From: an uncultured Opitutia bacterium | Lineage (GTDB): Bacteria > Verrucomicrobiota > Verrucomicrobiia > Opitutales > UBA953 | NCBI GenBank assembly: GCA_937874455.1 | Contig: CALNBE010000124.1 | Span: 1-10,854 of the forward strand | Direction of reading: 5' to 3' | DNA length: 10,854 bases | Part shown: positions 1 to 6,169 of the stretch, piece after piece | Layout of the letters: every line of letters starts with the position of its first letter | Numbering within the stretch: position 1 is the first letter of the stretch | Translations under genes and position numbers: made by a program | Notes under the pieces: generated by a model | Told to the model about the DNA's origin: nothing | What the model saw: only the letters and a program-made list of their open reading frames with translations | Databases searched by the model: none

Positions 1-1184
1 CGCTCGAAGTGGTTCTGCGAGTACATCCGCTCCCGCAGCGCGCGCAGCTCCTGCTCCAATTCCTCGTTGGCCGCTGCGGCAGGGACAATCCCCTCGCAGT
101 AGCGCCCGGCCATGTTGAGGAGCCGGTTGACCAGGTTGCCCAGGTCGTTGCCGAGATCGGTGCGGTAGCGGATTTTGAATTGTTCCTCGGAGAAATCGCT
201 GTCCTGCCCGACATTCATCTCGCGGATGACGTAGTAGCGGAAGGTGTCGGCGCCGTAGATTTTGGCGAGGTCGAGGGAATTGGTGGCGTTGCCGGAGCTT
301 TTGGAGGCCTTGCTGCCGCTGATGGTCCACCAGCCGTGGACGATGAGTTGCTTGGGCAGTTCGAGACCGCAGGCGTGGAGCATGCAGGGCCAGTAAACGG
401 AGTGGGGCGGCACCAGAATGTCTTTGCCGATCACGTGGGCGTCGGCAGGCCAGTGGCCGAGGTCGGCGACCGCGGAGTAATAATTAACCAGTGCGTCGAA
501 CCAGACGTAGGTGACGAAGTCGGGGTCGAACGGCAGCTCAATGCCCCAGCTCAGGCGTTCCTTCGGGCGGGAGATGCAGAGATCGTTGATCGGTTCCTTG
601 AGAAATTCGACCACCTGTTTCTGGCGGAACTTGGGAAAAATCCAGTCGGGATTTTTTTCGAGAAACTCAACCAGCCACTCCTGATACTGGCTGAGGCGGA
701 AGAAGTAGTTGTTTTCGACGATGGTGCTGACCTCGCCGAAAATTTCGGGCCAGGAGCCATCCTCGTTCTTGTCCTTTTCCTGGACGAACTGTTCCTGGCG
801 CACGCTGTAGAAGCCTGTGTACTCGGCCTTGTAGATCAGCCCCTGATCGTAGAGCTGCTGAAGCAGGCGTTGCACGACCGCCTTGTGGCGCGGCTGGGTG
901 GTGCGGATGAAATCGTCGTTGGAGATTTCGAGATTGCCCAGCAATTGCTGGAAGAGCGCCGCCACCTCGTCGCAGGCCTGCTGCGGCGGGATGCCGCGCT
1001 GCTGGGCGGTTTGCTGGACCTTTTGTCCGTGCTCGTCGAGTCCGGTGAGGAAGTAAACCGGACGCCCCTGCATTCGATGAAAACGCGAGATGACGTCGGT
1101 CAGGACTTTTTCATAAGCGTGACCGAGGTGCGGGGCGCCATTGGCGTAATCGATTGCGGTGGTGATGTAGAACGGTTTGGCCAT
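1..1184 (-). CDS. metG: Methionyl-tRNA synthetase, C-terminal part outside window
   Basis: Class I aminoacyl-tRNA synthetase that charges tRNA-Met with methionine in the cytoplasm. The first 394 codons are visible and the gene runs off the left edge. The protein starts MAKPFYITTAIDYANG. The HIGH-type motif is HLGH at residues 19-22, and the signature loop is KASKS at 292-296 (KASKSSGN), where most bacterial enzymes have KMSKS. Around residues 124-133 the connective-peptide knuckle reads GFYSVRQEQF. The zinc-binding Cys pair of many MetRS is absent there, so this is probably a zinc-free form. The start at 1184 is the first Met before the conserved N-terminal strand. No Shine-Dalgarno sequence precedes it; the 5' flank is instead pyrimidine-rich (CTCCTCCGCC). 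It is the last visible gene of the minus-strand run, 81 bases after the M20 peptidase. The family call is certain. Whether a tRNA-binding C-terminal domain follows cannot be seen. Confidence 0.97.
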   Translation of the reverse strand, partial: MAKPFYITTAIDYANGAPHLGHAYEKVLTDVISRFHRMQGRPVYFLTGLDEHGQKVQQTAQQRGIPPQQACDEVAALFQQLLGNLEISNDDFIRTTQPRHKAVVQRLLQQLYDQGLIYKAEYTGFYSVRQEQFVQEKDKNEDGSWPEIFGEVSTIVENNYFFRLSQYQEWLVEFLEKNPDWIFPKFRQKQVVEFLKEPINDLCISRPKERLSWGIELPFDPDFVTYVWFDALVNYYSAVADLGHWPADAHVIGKDILVPPHSVYWPCMLHACGLELPKQLIVHGWWTISGSKASKSSGNATNSLDLAKIYGADTFRYYVIREMNVGQDSDFSEEQFKIRYRTDLGNDLGNLVNRLLNMAGRYCEGIVPAAAANEELEQELRALRERMYSQNHFE

Positions 1185-1239
1185 GATTTTGCAGGCGGAG
1201 GAGCGTGGAAAAAAGCGCGGACGGCGCAAGCGCAGGTTC

Positions 1240-1251
1240 GCGGAGGAAATT
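1240..1251 (+). repeat. Exact copy of iterated 12-mer GCGGAGGAAATT
   Basis: This copy lies in the 81-base noncoding gap between the M20 peptidase stop and the metG start, so no protein sequence explains it. On the metG-sense strand it reads AATTTCCTCCGC, 56-67 bases before the start codon. A shorter relative (GCGGAGGA) follows at about 1196-1203, next to the start. Confidence 0.7.
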
Positions 1252-1265
1252 GGGCGGAAAAACGC

Positions 1266-2639
1266 TCAGCGGGAGCCGGCGATTTTTTCGAGCAGGATCT
1301 CGTAGGCGGTGATGCCGCGTTCGATCATGGCGATCTCGAAATTTTCGTTGGGCGCGTGGAGATTGGAGTCCGGTGTGAAGAGCCCGATCATCAGGGAGTC
1401 GAGTCCGGTGACGCGCTTGATGTCGCCGATGATCGGCACGCTGCCGCCCTCGCGGAGGAAAAGCGGCGGACGGCCAAAGGCGGTGGTGACGGCCTCGACG
1501 GTGGCGGCGAAGGCGCGGGCCAGCACGGGGTTTTGATCGGCGGGTGTGTTGGGTTTGCCCGGAGGGCAGACGTGGTAGGCGTTGTTGCCCTGGCTGACCC
1601 GGATGTCGACCTTGACGCCCTTGGGGGCGCGGGCGCGAATCGCGGAGGAAATTTTTTCCAGGATGTTTTGCGCGTCCTGTCCGGGGACGAGTCGGCAGGT
1701 GACCTTGGCAAAGACCTCGCTGGGGATGACCGTCTTGGAACCCTCGGCCTGGTAGCCGCCGCCGATGCCGTTGAACTCCAGGGTTGGCCCGTAGCGGGTG
1801 GCTTCGATCGGGGTGTATCCCGGTTGCTGATACAGGGAGTCAACCTGAAGAAATTCGCGGTAGGACTGTTCGGTGAGGGGGAGTTTTTTCAGCTCCTCGC
1901 TTTCCCATTGCTCGGGGCGGGCGACGCCATCGTAGAAGCCCGGGATGTTGACGGAGCCGTCGGGATTGTGGAGGGAGGCGCAAATTTCGGCGAGCGCCTG
2001 AATGGGATTGTAAACCGCTCCCCCGTGGAGGCCGGAATGGAGATCCACGCGGGGACCCTTGAGGCGGATTTCAAAACCGGCGATGCCGCGCAGGCCGGTG
2101 GTGACGACGATTTGGTCGGTGCTCGGGCTGCCGGTGTCGGAGAGCAGGACAAAGTCGGCCTCGCTCAGCTCGTCGCGATATTTTTCCAGAAAAGGCTCGA
2201 AGCTCGGGCTGCCGATTTCCTCCTCGCCCTCAAGCAGGAAGGTGATGCGGAGCGGCAGGTCGGGCCGGCGTTGGAGCAATTTTGCGACGGCGAGGATGCC
2301 GACCGTGTGCGGCCCCTTGTTGTCGGCGGCACCGCGGCCGTAGATGCGTCCGTCGCGCACCTCGGGTTCGAAGGGAGGCGATTGCCAGAGTGCCAGCGGG
2401 TCGGCGGGCTGGACATCGTAGTGACCGTAGATGATGACGTGGGGCCATTCGGCGGGGCCGGTGCGGCGGGCGAGCACAATCGGGTGCAGGTCGGTTTTGA
2501 CCACTTCAACTGCGAGGCCCGCCTCTTGGAGGAGGTTGGCGACGTATTGTTGGGCGCCCAGCATGCCTTGTTTGAAGGCCGGGTCGGTGGAGACGCTGGG
2601 AAAGCGCACGTAATCGGAAATGACGCGAATTGGATCCAT
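1266..2639 (-). CDS. M20-family metallopeptidase, probable dipeptidase
   Basis: Probable cytoplasmic dinuclear-zinc dipeptidase of the M20 family (ArgE/DapE/carboxypeptidase G2/CNDP group), 457 residues, complete. The metal site can be followed through the chain: H73 in GHYDVQP (with D75 activating it), bridging D106 in GRGAADNKGP, general base E140 and metal ligand E141 in EGEEEIGS, D168 in LLSDTG, and H428 in NLHAPNENF. The lid or dimerisation domain carries HSGLHGG (201-207), and REGGS (396-400) fits the substrate-carboxylate loop. All metal ligands are present, so it should be active. The GHYDVQP and REGGS forms are closest to the CNDP/beta-Ala-Xaa dipeptidase branch, but the substrate is not determined. 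There is no signal peptide. The start at 2639 precedes a typical N-terminal helix and has no clear Shine-Dalgarno sequence. It follows rpiB by 52 bases and precedes metG by 81 on the same strand. Confidence 0.93.
   Translation of the reverse strand: MDPIRVISDYVRFPSVSTDPAFKQGMLGAQQYVANLLQEAGLAVEVVKTDLHPIVLARRTGPAEWPHVIIYGHYDVQPADPLALWQSPPFEPEVRDGRIYGRGAADNKGPHTVGILAVAKLLQRRPDLPLRITFLLEGEEEIGSPSFEPFLEKYRDELSEADFVLLSDTGSPSTDQIVVTTGLRGIAGFEIRLKGPRVDLHSGLHGGAVYNPIQALAEICASLHNPDGSVNIPGFYDGVARPEQWESEELKKLPLTEQSYREFLQVDSLYQQPGYTPIEATRYGPTLEFNGIGGGYQAEGSKTVIPSEVFAKVTCRLVPGQDAQNILEKISSAIRARAPKGVKVDIRVSQGNNAYHVCPPGKPNTPADQNPVLARAFAATVEAVTTAFGRPPLFLREGGSVPIIGDIKRVTGLDSLMIGLFTPDSNLHAPNENFEIAMIERGITAYEILLEKIAGSR
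1642..1653 (+). repeat. Exact copy of iterated 12-mer GCGGAGGAAATT
   Basis: Lies antisense inside the M20 peptidase gene. In the gene's frame it encodes the K-I-S-S-A segment at residues 329-333, outside the metal-site motifs. Confidence 0.7.
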
Positions 2640-2691
2640 GCCGCGAGACTAGGCATCGGCGGCAGGGGGAAAAGCCGGAAAGCGGAAAATT

Positions 2692-3129
2692 TCAGCAGGC
2701 TGGATGTTCGAGCTTGCCGATGCGTCGGGAGTGGCGTCCGCCCTCGAAGGGGGTGCGGAGGAAAATTTCGAGATACTTTGCGGCCATTTCGGGCGTGGTA
2801 TATTTTTGCCCGAAGCAAATGATGTTGGCGTCGTTGTGGCGGCGGGAAAATTCGGCGGCGTCCTCGTTGGCGACGAGGGCGGCGCGGATGCCGGGGACCT
2901 TGTTGGCGGCGATGGAGATGCCGATGCCGGTGGAGCAGACCAGGACGCCAAATTGCGCCGCGCCGGAGGAAATGTCGGCGGCGACTGCTTGGGCGAAGTC
3001 GGGATAATCGACGGAGGCCTCGTTGGCGGGTCCGCGGTCGATCAGCTCATGGCCTTGGGCTTGGAGGGCGGTGATGAGGGCGGTGCGGAGACGAAAGCCG
3101 GCGTGATCGCTGCCAAGGGAAATTTTCAT
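2692..3129 (-). CDS. rpiB: Ribose-5-phosphate isomerase B
   Basis: Cytoplasmic isomerase of the RpiB/LacA/LacB family that interconverts ribose-5-phosphate and ribulose-5-phosphate in the non-oxidative pentose phosphate pathway. It has 145 residues, the usual family length. The phosphate and ring-opening residues are visible: GSDHAG at 6-11 (D8, H9), catalytic base C65 in CSTGIGISIAANK, H98 in RRHNDANI, and the C-terminal phosphate-binding segment FEGGRHSRRIGKL at 128-140. Cys65 with the STGIGIS loop fits an RpiB rather than a LacA/LacB subunit. The start at 3129 gives the canonical MKISLGSDHAG N-terminus. The reading frame stays open far upstream, but that part overlaps the phosphatase gene and is not coding. 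The gap to the upstream phosphatase gene is 32 bases, so they are very likely co-transcribed. The ribosome-binding region is pyrimidine-rich rather than Shine-Dalgarno-like. Confidence 0.96.
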   Translation of the reverse strand: MKISLGSDHAGFRLRTALITALQAQGHELIDRGPANEASVDYPDFAQAVAADISSGAAQFGVLVCSTGIGISIAANKVPGIRAALVANEDAAEFSRRHNDANIICFGQKYTTPEMAAKYLEIFLRTPFEGGRHSRRIGKLEHPAC

Positions 3130-3150
3130 AAACGGGAAAGGAAAAAGGGC

Positions 3151-3162
3151 GCGGAGGAAATT
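3151..3162 (+). repeat. Exact copy of iterated 12-mer GCGGAGGAAATT
   Basis: Occupies a third of the 32-base gap between the phosphatase and rpiB. Its last base is the final base of the phosphatase TGA stop codon. On the gene strand it sits 22-33 bases before the rpiB start. Confidence 0.7.
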
Positions 3163-3656
3163 CAGGCGGATGCCACCTGTTGGCGGAGAACGGCGAGGAG
3201 CGAGGGGATGGCTTCGACCATGCTGTCGCGGCAGGCCTCGTATTCGGCGAGGCCCATGCCGTAGGGATCGGGAATCTCGCGGGAGATGTTTTCGGGGAGG
3301 AAATCGCGCATGAGGTTCACCATGCTGGGGCGGTGGGGAAAATGTTGCTGGAGGGCGCGCAGGTGCTGGCTGGTCATGGCAAATACCGCGCGGGCATGAG
3401 TGACCAGGTCTGGCGTGACGGGCTGGCTGTGATGGGAGGAGAGGTCGATGCCGACATTTTTCAAGGCGCGGACGGCGTTGGCGGATGCGGGTTGTCCGGC
3501 GGCGGCGGCGAGTCCGGCGGAGCGGACGGAAAAATCGCGAAGCGGGGCGGATTCGACTTGAAGAGCGTGGCGGAAAAGGGCCTCGGCCATCGGGCTCCGG
3601 CAGGTGTTGCCGGTGCAGACAAAGAGGATGTATGGCGGGCGAGCGAGGGTTTCCAT
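3162..3656 (-). CDS. Low-molecular-weight phosphatase, probable protein arginine phosphatase (YwlE-like)
   Basis: Cytoplasmic phosphatase of the low-molecular-weight tyrosine phosphatase / ArsC fold, 164 residues. The P-loop is at residues 14-21, C14-T-G-N-T18-C-R20-S, with nucleophile C14 and phosphate-binding R20. The general-acid Asp is D130 of the DPYG motif. In Bacillus YwlE the P-loop threonine (CTGNTCRS), where tyrosine phosphatases usually have isoleucine or leucine, is the known determinant of phosphoarginine specificity. T18 matches it, so I infer a protein arginine phosphatase. The order phosphatase-rpiB is also that of B. subtilis ywlE-ywlF. Against a firm call: a cognate arginine kinase (McsB) is not in the window, and the family also holds tyrosine phosphatases of polysaccharide export. 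The start at 3656 is 11 bases after the S41-like gene and has no Shine-Dalgarno sequence. The N-terminus is about eight residues longer than the family minimum. Confidence 0.88.
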   Translation of the reverse strand: METLARPPYILFVCTGNTCRSPMAEALFRHALQVESAPLRDFSVRSAGLAAAAGQPASANAVRALKNVGIDLSSHHSQPVTPDLVTHARAVFAMTSQHLRALQQHFPHRPSMVNLMRDFLPENISREIPDPYGMGLAEYEACRDSMVEAIPSLLAVLRQQVASA

Positions 3657-3667
3657 CCGGCAAAGGA

Positions 3668-4561
3668 TTAACGTCGAAAAGCTGTCATGTTCTCTACGAT
3701 TTGTAAAGCGGCAAGGATGTCGTAGCCGCGCTGCAGAACGATGTCGGTGCCAGGATTTTCCTCTGGGGCGGACTGGTCGGAGACGGAGCGGTCGCGGGGT
3801 GTTTTATGGCGAAGCAGGGATTCCGGTGGTGCGCCGCGTTCGAGCCATTGCCAAGCGAGCAGGTCATTTTCGGGGGAAACTTCGACCCGGATTTGCGGAA
3901 TGACCCCGATGCCGACGTGGGAGCCGGGTTGCGTTTCGGGTTGGATTTCCCCGGAGACGCACCACCAGCCCGGTTGTTTTTCGATTGGTTGATAGCTGGC
4001 GGTCTGTCCGGCGGAGGCGGTGCCGATGAGAATGATTTTCCCCCGCGCCTGAAGGTCGGCGAGCACGGATTCGATTGGCCCGGCGGTCTTGTGATTTACG
4101 AGAACGACGATGCGTCCGGGGGTGCTTTCAGCGCTGGCGAAGCTGGCTGCTGGCAGCGGGTAGTTGCCAAGTGCTTTCAGCCGGGGAATGGTGCCGAAAA
4201 TTTGGAAGGAAAAATTAAGGCAGTCGATGGTTTGCTCCGGGCCGGTTTGCAGGTAGCGCAGGTCAACGATCAGCATGCGGGGCTGGGTGGCGGGGGCGGG
4301 TAGGGCGGAGGAAATTTGGTAAAAGCGCCAGTAGGCGACGTTGCCGGAAAGAGTGACTTGAAAAGGTTTTTTCTCCGCGGTGGCCGGGGTGGGGACGATG
4401 GGGGGTGTTTGCAGAATGCGTCCGGGGTAAAGGGCGGCGAGGCCGGCGAGGATGATGTCGTCGGTGGATTTTTCCCGTAATCCGGGGTAAAGTGTCGTAG
4501 CCGCGCTAGGGGCGGCGTGGCCGACAAGGAAAATTGAGAGGAGAAGGAGGCGCTTTCTCAT
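3668..4561 (-). CDS. Exported S41 (C-terminal processing) peptidase-like protein, catalytic residues missing
   Basis: 297 residues. The N-terminus (MRKRLLLLSIFLVGHA, cleavage near A20-A22) is a typical Sec signal peptide, so the protein should be periplasmic, or lipid-free in the envelope. Residues 95-101 (PRMLIVDLR), 150-164 (GRIVVLVNHKTAGPIE), 175-186 (KIILIGTASAGQ) and 218-230 (IGVIPQIRVEVSP) follow the order of strands and loops in the S41 tail-specific protease core. The C-terminus (GTDIVLQRGYDILAAL) resembles the family's final helix. In active S41 enzymes the third segment is TASAxE with the nucleophilic Ser. Here it is T159-A-G161-P-I-E, and the later GKG lysine is replaced by G185-Q-T. 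No PDZ domain is seen. I infer a non-catalytic S41-fold protein; the match is by pattern only. It is first in the tight cluster, 11 bases before the phosphatase gene. Confidence 0.72.
   Translation of the reverse strand: MRKRLLLLSIFLVGHAAPSAATTLYPGLREKSTDDIILAGLAALYPGRILQTPPIVPTPATAEKKPFQVTLSGNVAYWRFYQISSALPAPATQPRMLIVDLRYLQTGPEQTIDCLNFSFQIFGTIPRLKALGNYPLPAASFASAESTPGRIVVLVNHKTAGPIESVLADLQARGKIILIGTASAGQTASYQPIEKQPGWWCVSGEIQPETQPGSHVGIGVIPQIRVEVSPENDLLAWQWLERGAPPESLLRHKTPRDRSVSDQSAPEENPGTDIVLQRGYDILAALQIVENMTAFRR
4305..4316 (+). repeat. Exact copy of iterated 12-mer GCGGAGGAAATT
   Basis: Antisense inside the S41-like gene, encoding Q-I-S-S-A at residues 82-86, ahead of the recognisable S41 core. 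A one-base-longer relative (GCGGAGGAAAATG) lies at 4563-4575, immediately before this gene's start codon. Confidence 0.7.
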
Positions 4562-4690
4562 GGCGGAGGAAAATGTGAATTAGGCCGGGGAAAGGCAAAA
4601 TTGGAAACCAAAAAAGCCGGGGCTGCTGGTAATCCATTGGGAGGAGCTTTCGCGGGGATTTTGTTGGGCCGGGTTCGCATTGTCGCGTAG

Positions 4691-4719
4691 AAAACGCGCA
4701 AGCCATGGCGATTTGCGCG
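4691..4719 (-). terminator. Possible intrinsic terminator after purD
   Basis: Read on the minus strand, CGCGCAA and TTGCGCG pair in a 7-bp stem (4719-4713 with 4701-4695) around an 11-base loop, followed directly by TTTT. It lies 32 bases past the purD stop in the 189-base gap before the S41-like gene. The T run is short, so it may be partial or non-functional. The loop contains the palindrome GCCATGGC. Confidence 0.45.
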
Positions 4720-4750
4720 GAGGGAAAGGAATTCCTGCGAAGAGGCGCGG

Positions 4751-6055
4751 TTAGTGCGGAGACTGCGCGTCGCGTTGCAACTGGCGGGCCCCGATGTCGC
4801 GGCGGAAATGGCGTCCGGCGAATTGAATTTCCTCCGCGAGCTGGTAGGCGCGCTGGAGGGCGGTGGCGAGGGACGGCCCGCGGGCGACTGCGCCGATGAC
4901 GCGTCCGCCGCTGGTGTAGAGCTGCCCGTCCTCGGCGCGCCGGGTGCCGGAGTGGAGAATCTGGCTGTTTTCCGGCAAAGTGGCGGGGAGGGAAATCCGG
5001 TCGTTTTTCCTAATTTCTCCGGGATAGCCCGCAGCGGTCAGCACGACGATGGCGGCGGAGCCGGAGTGGAAGCGAATGTCCTTGGGCAACGGTTTCCCTT
5101 GGGCACAGGCGTACATGAGTGCGACCGGGTCGGTGGCGAGCAAAGGCAGGAGGATTTGGCATTCGGGATCGCCGAACCGCACATTGAACTCGACCACCTT
5201 TGGCCCGTCGCGGGTGACCATGATGCCGATGTAGAGCGTGCCACGGTAGGTGATGCCGTCGGCGGCGAGACCTTGCAGCGTCGGTTCGACGATTTCTTGA
5301 ATGACGCGCTGTTCGATCGCGGGTGTGACGACGGAAGCGGGCGCGTAGGCGCCCATGCCGCCGGTGTTGGGGCCGGTGTCGTTGTCGCCGATCCGCTTGT
5401 GGTCCTGGCTGGGCGGCAGCATCAGGTAGTCGGTGCCGGAGACCATGAGCATGATGGAGGCTTCCTCGCCGTCCATGAAATCCTCGATGAGAATTTCCTC
5501 GCTGCTGGAGCCGAAGCGGCGGTTTTCCAGCATGTCGCGCACGGTTTGCTCCGCTTCTGCGAGGGAGGAGGCGATGACCACGCCCTTGCCGGCGGCGAGA
5601 CCGCTGGCCTTGATGACGATGGGAAACGAGCGGGTTTGCAGGTAGTCGATCGCCGGTTGGGCGGCGGTGAATTTTTCTCCCGCGGCGGTGGGAATTTTTT
5701 TCCGGAGGAGGAAATCCTTGGTGAAGGTTTTGCTGGCTTCGAGTTGTGCGGCGTCTTTGCGCGGACCGTAGGCGGGGATGCCCGCGGCTTCCAGTGCATC
5801 GACTACGCCCAGCGCGAGCGGCACCTCGGGGCCGACGATGACAAAGTTGGTGCCAAGCTTTTGGGCGAGGGTGACGGTGGCGGGCACATCCTCGACATTG
5901 AGCGGGTGGCAGGTGGTTTCGGTGGCCATGCCGCCGTTGCCCGGAGCGACGGCGATAGAGGCGACCAGCGGGCTGGCCTGACAGGCGTGGAGAAGGGCGT
6001 GTTCACGGCCACCAGAGCCGATAATGAGCACATTGAGAGGAGGCACCGACGTCAT
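4751..6055 (-). CDS. purD: Phosphoribosylamine--glycine ligase
   Basis: ATP-grasp enzyme (GAR synthetase) that joins glycine to phosphoribosylamine in the second step of de novo purine synthesis, in the cytoplasm. With the start at 6055 it has 434 residues, the normal family length. Visible signatures: N-terminal nucleotide-fold loop IIGSGGREHAL (11-21), GPEVPLALG (75-83), ATP-grasp segments IKASGLAAGKGVV (148-160) and EEILIEDFMDGEEASI (186-201), the family signature around DHKRIGDNDTGPNTGG (218-233), and the Mg-binding EFNVRFGDPE (289-298). The C-terminal biotin-carboxylase-like domain ends QFAGRHFRRDIG. An in-frame Met 37 codons upstream (6166) adds a hydrophobic segment that no PurD has; I reject it because the homology begins at residue 8 of the shorter form. 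The Shine-Dalgarno match is weak (AGGT before the ATG). It is divergent from the ADP-ribosylglycohydrolase gene. Confidence 0.97.
   Translation of the reverse strand: MTSVPPLNVLIIGSGGREHALLHACQASPLVASIAVAPGNGGMATETTCHPLNVEDVPATVTLAQKLGTNFVIVGPEVPLALGVVDALEAAGIPAYGPRKDAAQLEASKTFTKDFLLRKKIPTAAGEKFTAAQPAIDYLQTRSFPIVIKASGLAAGKGVVIASSLAEAEQTVRDMLENRRFGSSSEEILIEDFMDGEEASIMLMVSGTDYLMLPPSQDHKRIGDNDTGPNTGGMGAYAPASVVTPAIEQRVIQEIVEPTLQGLAADGITYRGTLYIGIMVTRDGPKVVEFNVRFGDPECQILLPLLATDPVALMYACAQGKPLPKDIRFHSGSAAIVVLTAAGYPGEIRKNDRISLPATLPENSQILHSGTRRAEDGQLYTSGGRVIGAVARGPSLATALQRAYQLAEEIQFAGRHFRRDIGARQLQRDAQSPH
4826..4837 (-). repeat. Exact copy of iterated 12-mer GCGGAGGAAATT, opposite orientation
   Basis: The only exact copy on the minus strand. 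It lies in the sense orientation near the 3' end of purD, where it encodes A-E-E-I (residues 407-410) in a different translation from the other coding copies. Confidence 0.7.
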
Positions 6056-6169
6056 GACCTGCACTTGAAAGCACGGTGGGAGTGTTGGAAAGGCAAAAGT
6101 GTGAATGAAAAAACATTGCGTCAATTGCTTCACCAATACAAGGAAGCAGAACAACCCCCCTTTCACCCC
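6056..6169. promoter_or_regulatory. Divergent intergenic region, purD / ADP-ribosylglycohydrolase
   Basis: This 114-base gap must hold the promoters of both divergent genes. On the minus strand a TTGACG hexamer (6124-6119) could be a -35 box for purD, with only a weak -10 candidate (CACACT) about 15 bases on. On the plus strand no convincing promoter pair is visible. The 12-mer GGAAAGGCAAAA (6087-6098) recurs at 4589-4600. In both places it lies about 30 bases upstream of a minus-strand start (purD and the S41-like gene), which may mark a shared leader element. Confidence 0.35.

Noticed and set aside
9..2822. 937-codon open frame on the plus strand
   Set aside because: It runs antisense through metG and the M20 gene and across two gaps. 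It has no recognisable domain, while the minus strand encodes two clear enzymes. Long antisense frames are expected from GC-rich codon use.
3130..3663. Upstream extension of the rpiB frame (fusion protein)
   Set aside because: It overlaps the phosphatase gene out of frame and is Pro/Arg-rich noise. RpiB starts canonically at MKISLGSDHAG.
4506..4706. 66-codon minus-strand frame before the S41-like gene
   Set aside because: It overlaps the signal-peptide region in another frame and has no motif or ribosome-binding site.
6056..6166. Hydrophobic N-terminal extension of PurD resembling a signal peptide
   Set aside because: PurD is cytoplasmic, the homology starts at the internal Met, and the region is the divergent promoter gap.
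4754..6169. Upstream extension of the ADP-ribosylglycohydrolase frame across purD
   Set aside because: This part is the antisense of purD and has no homology. The family similarity begins only after 6170.
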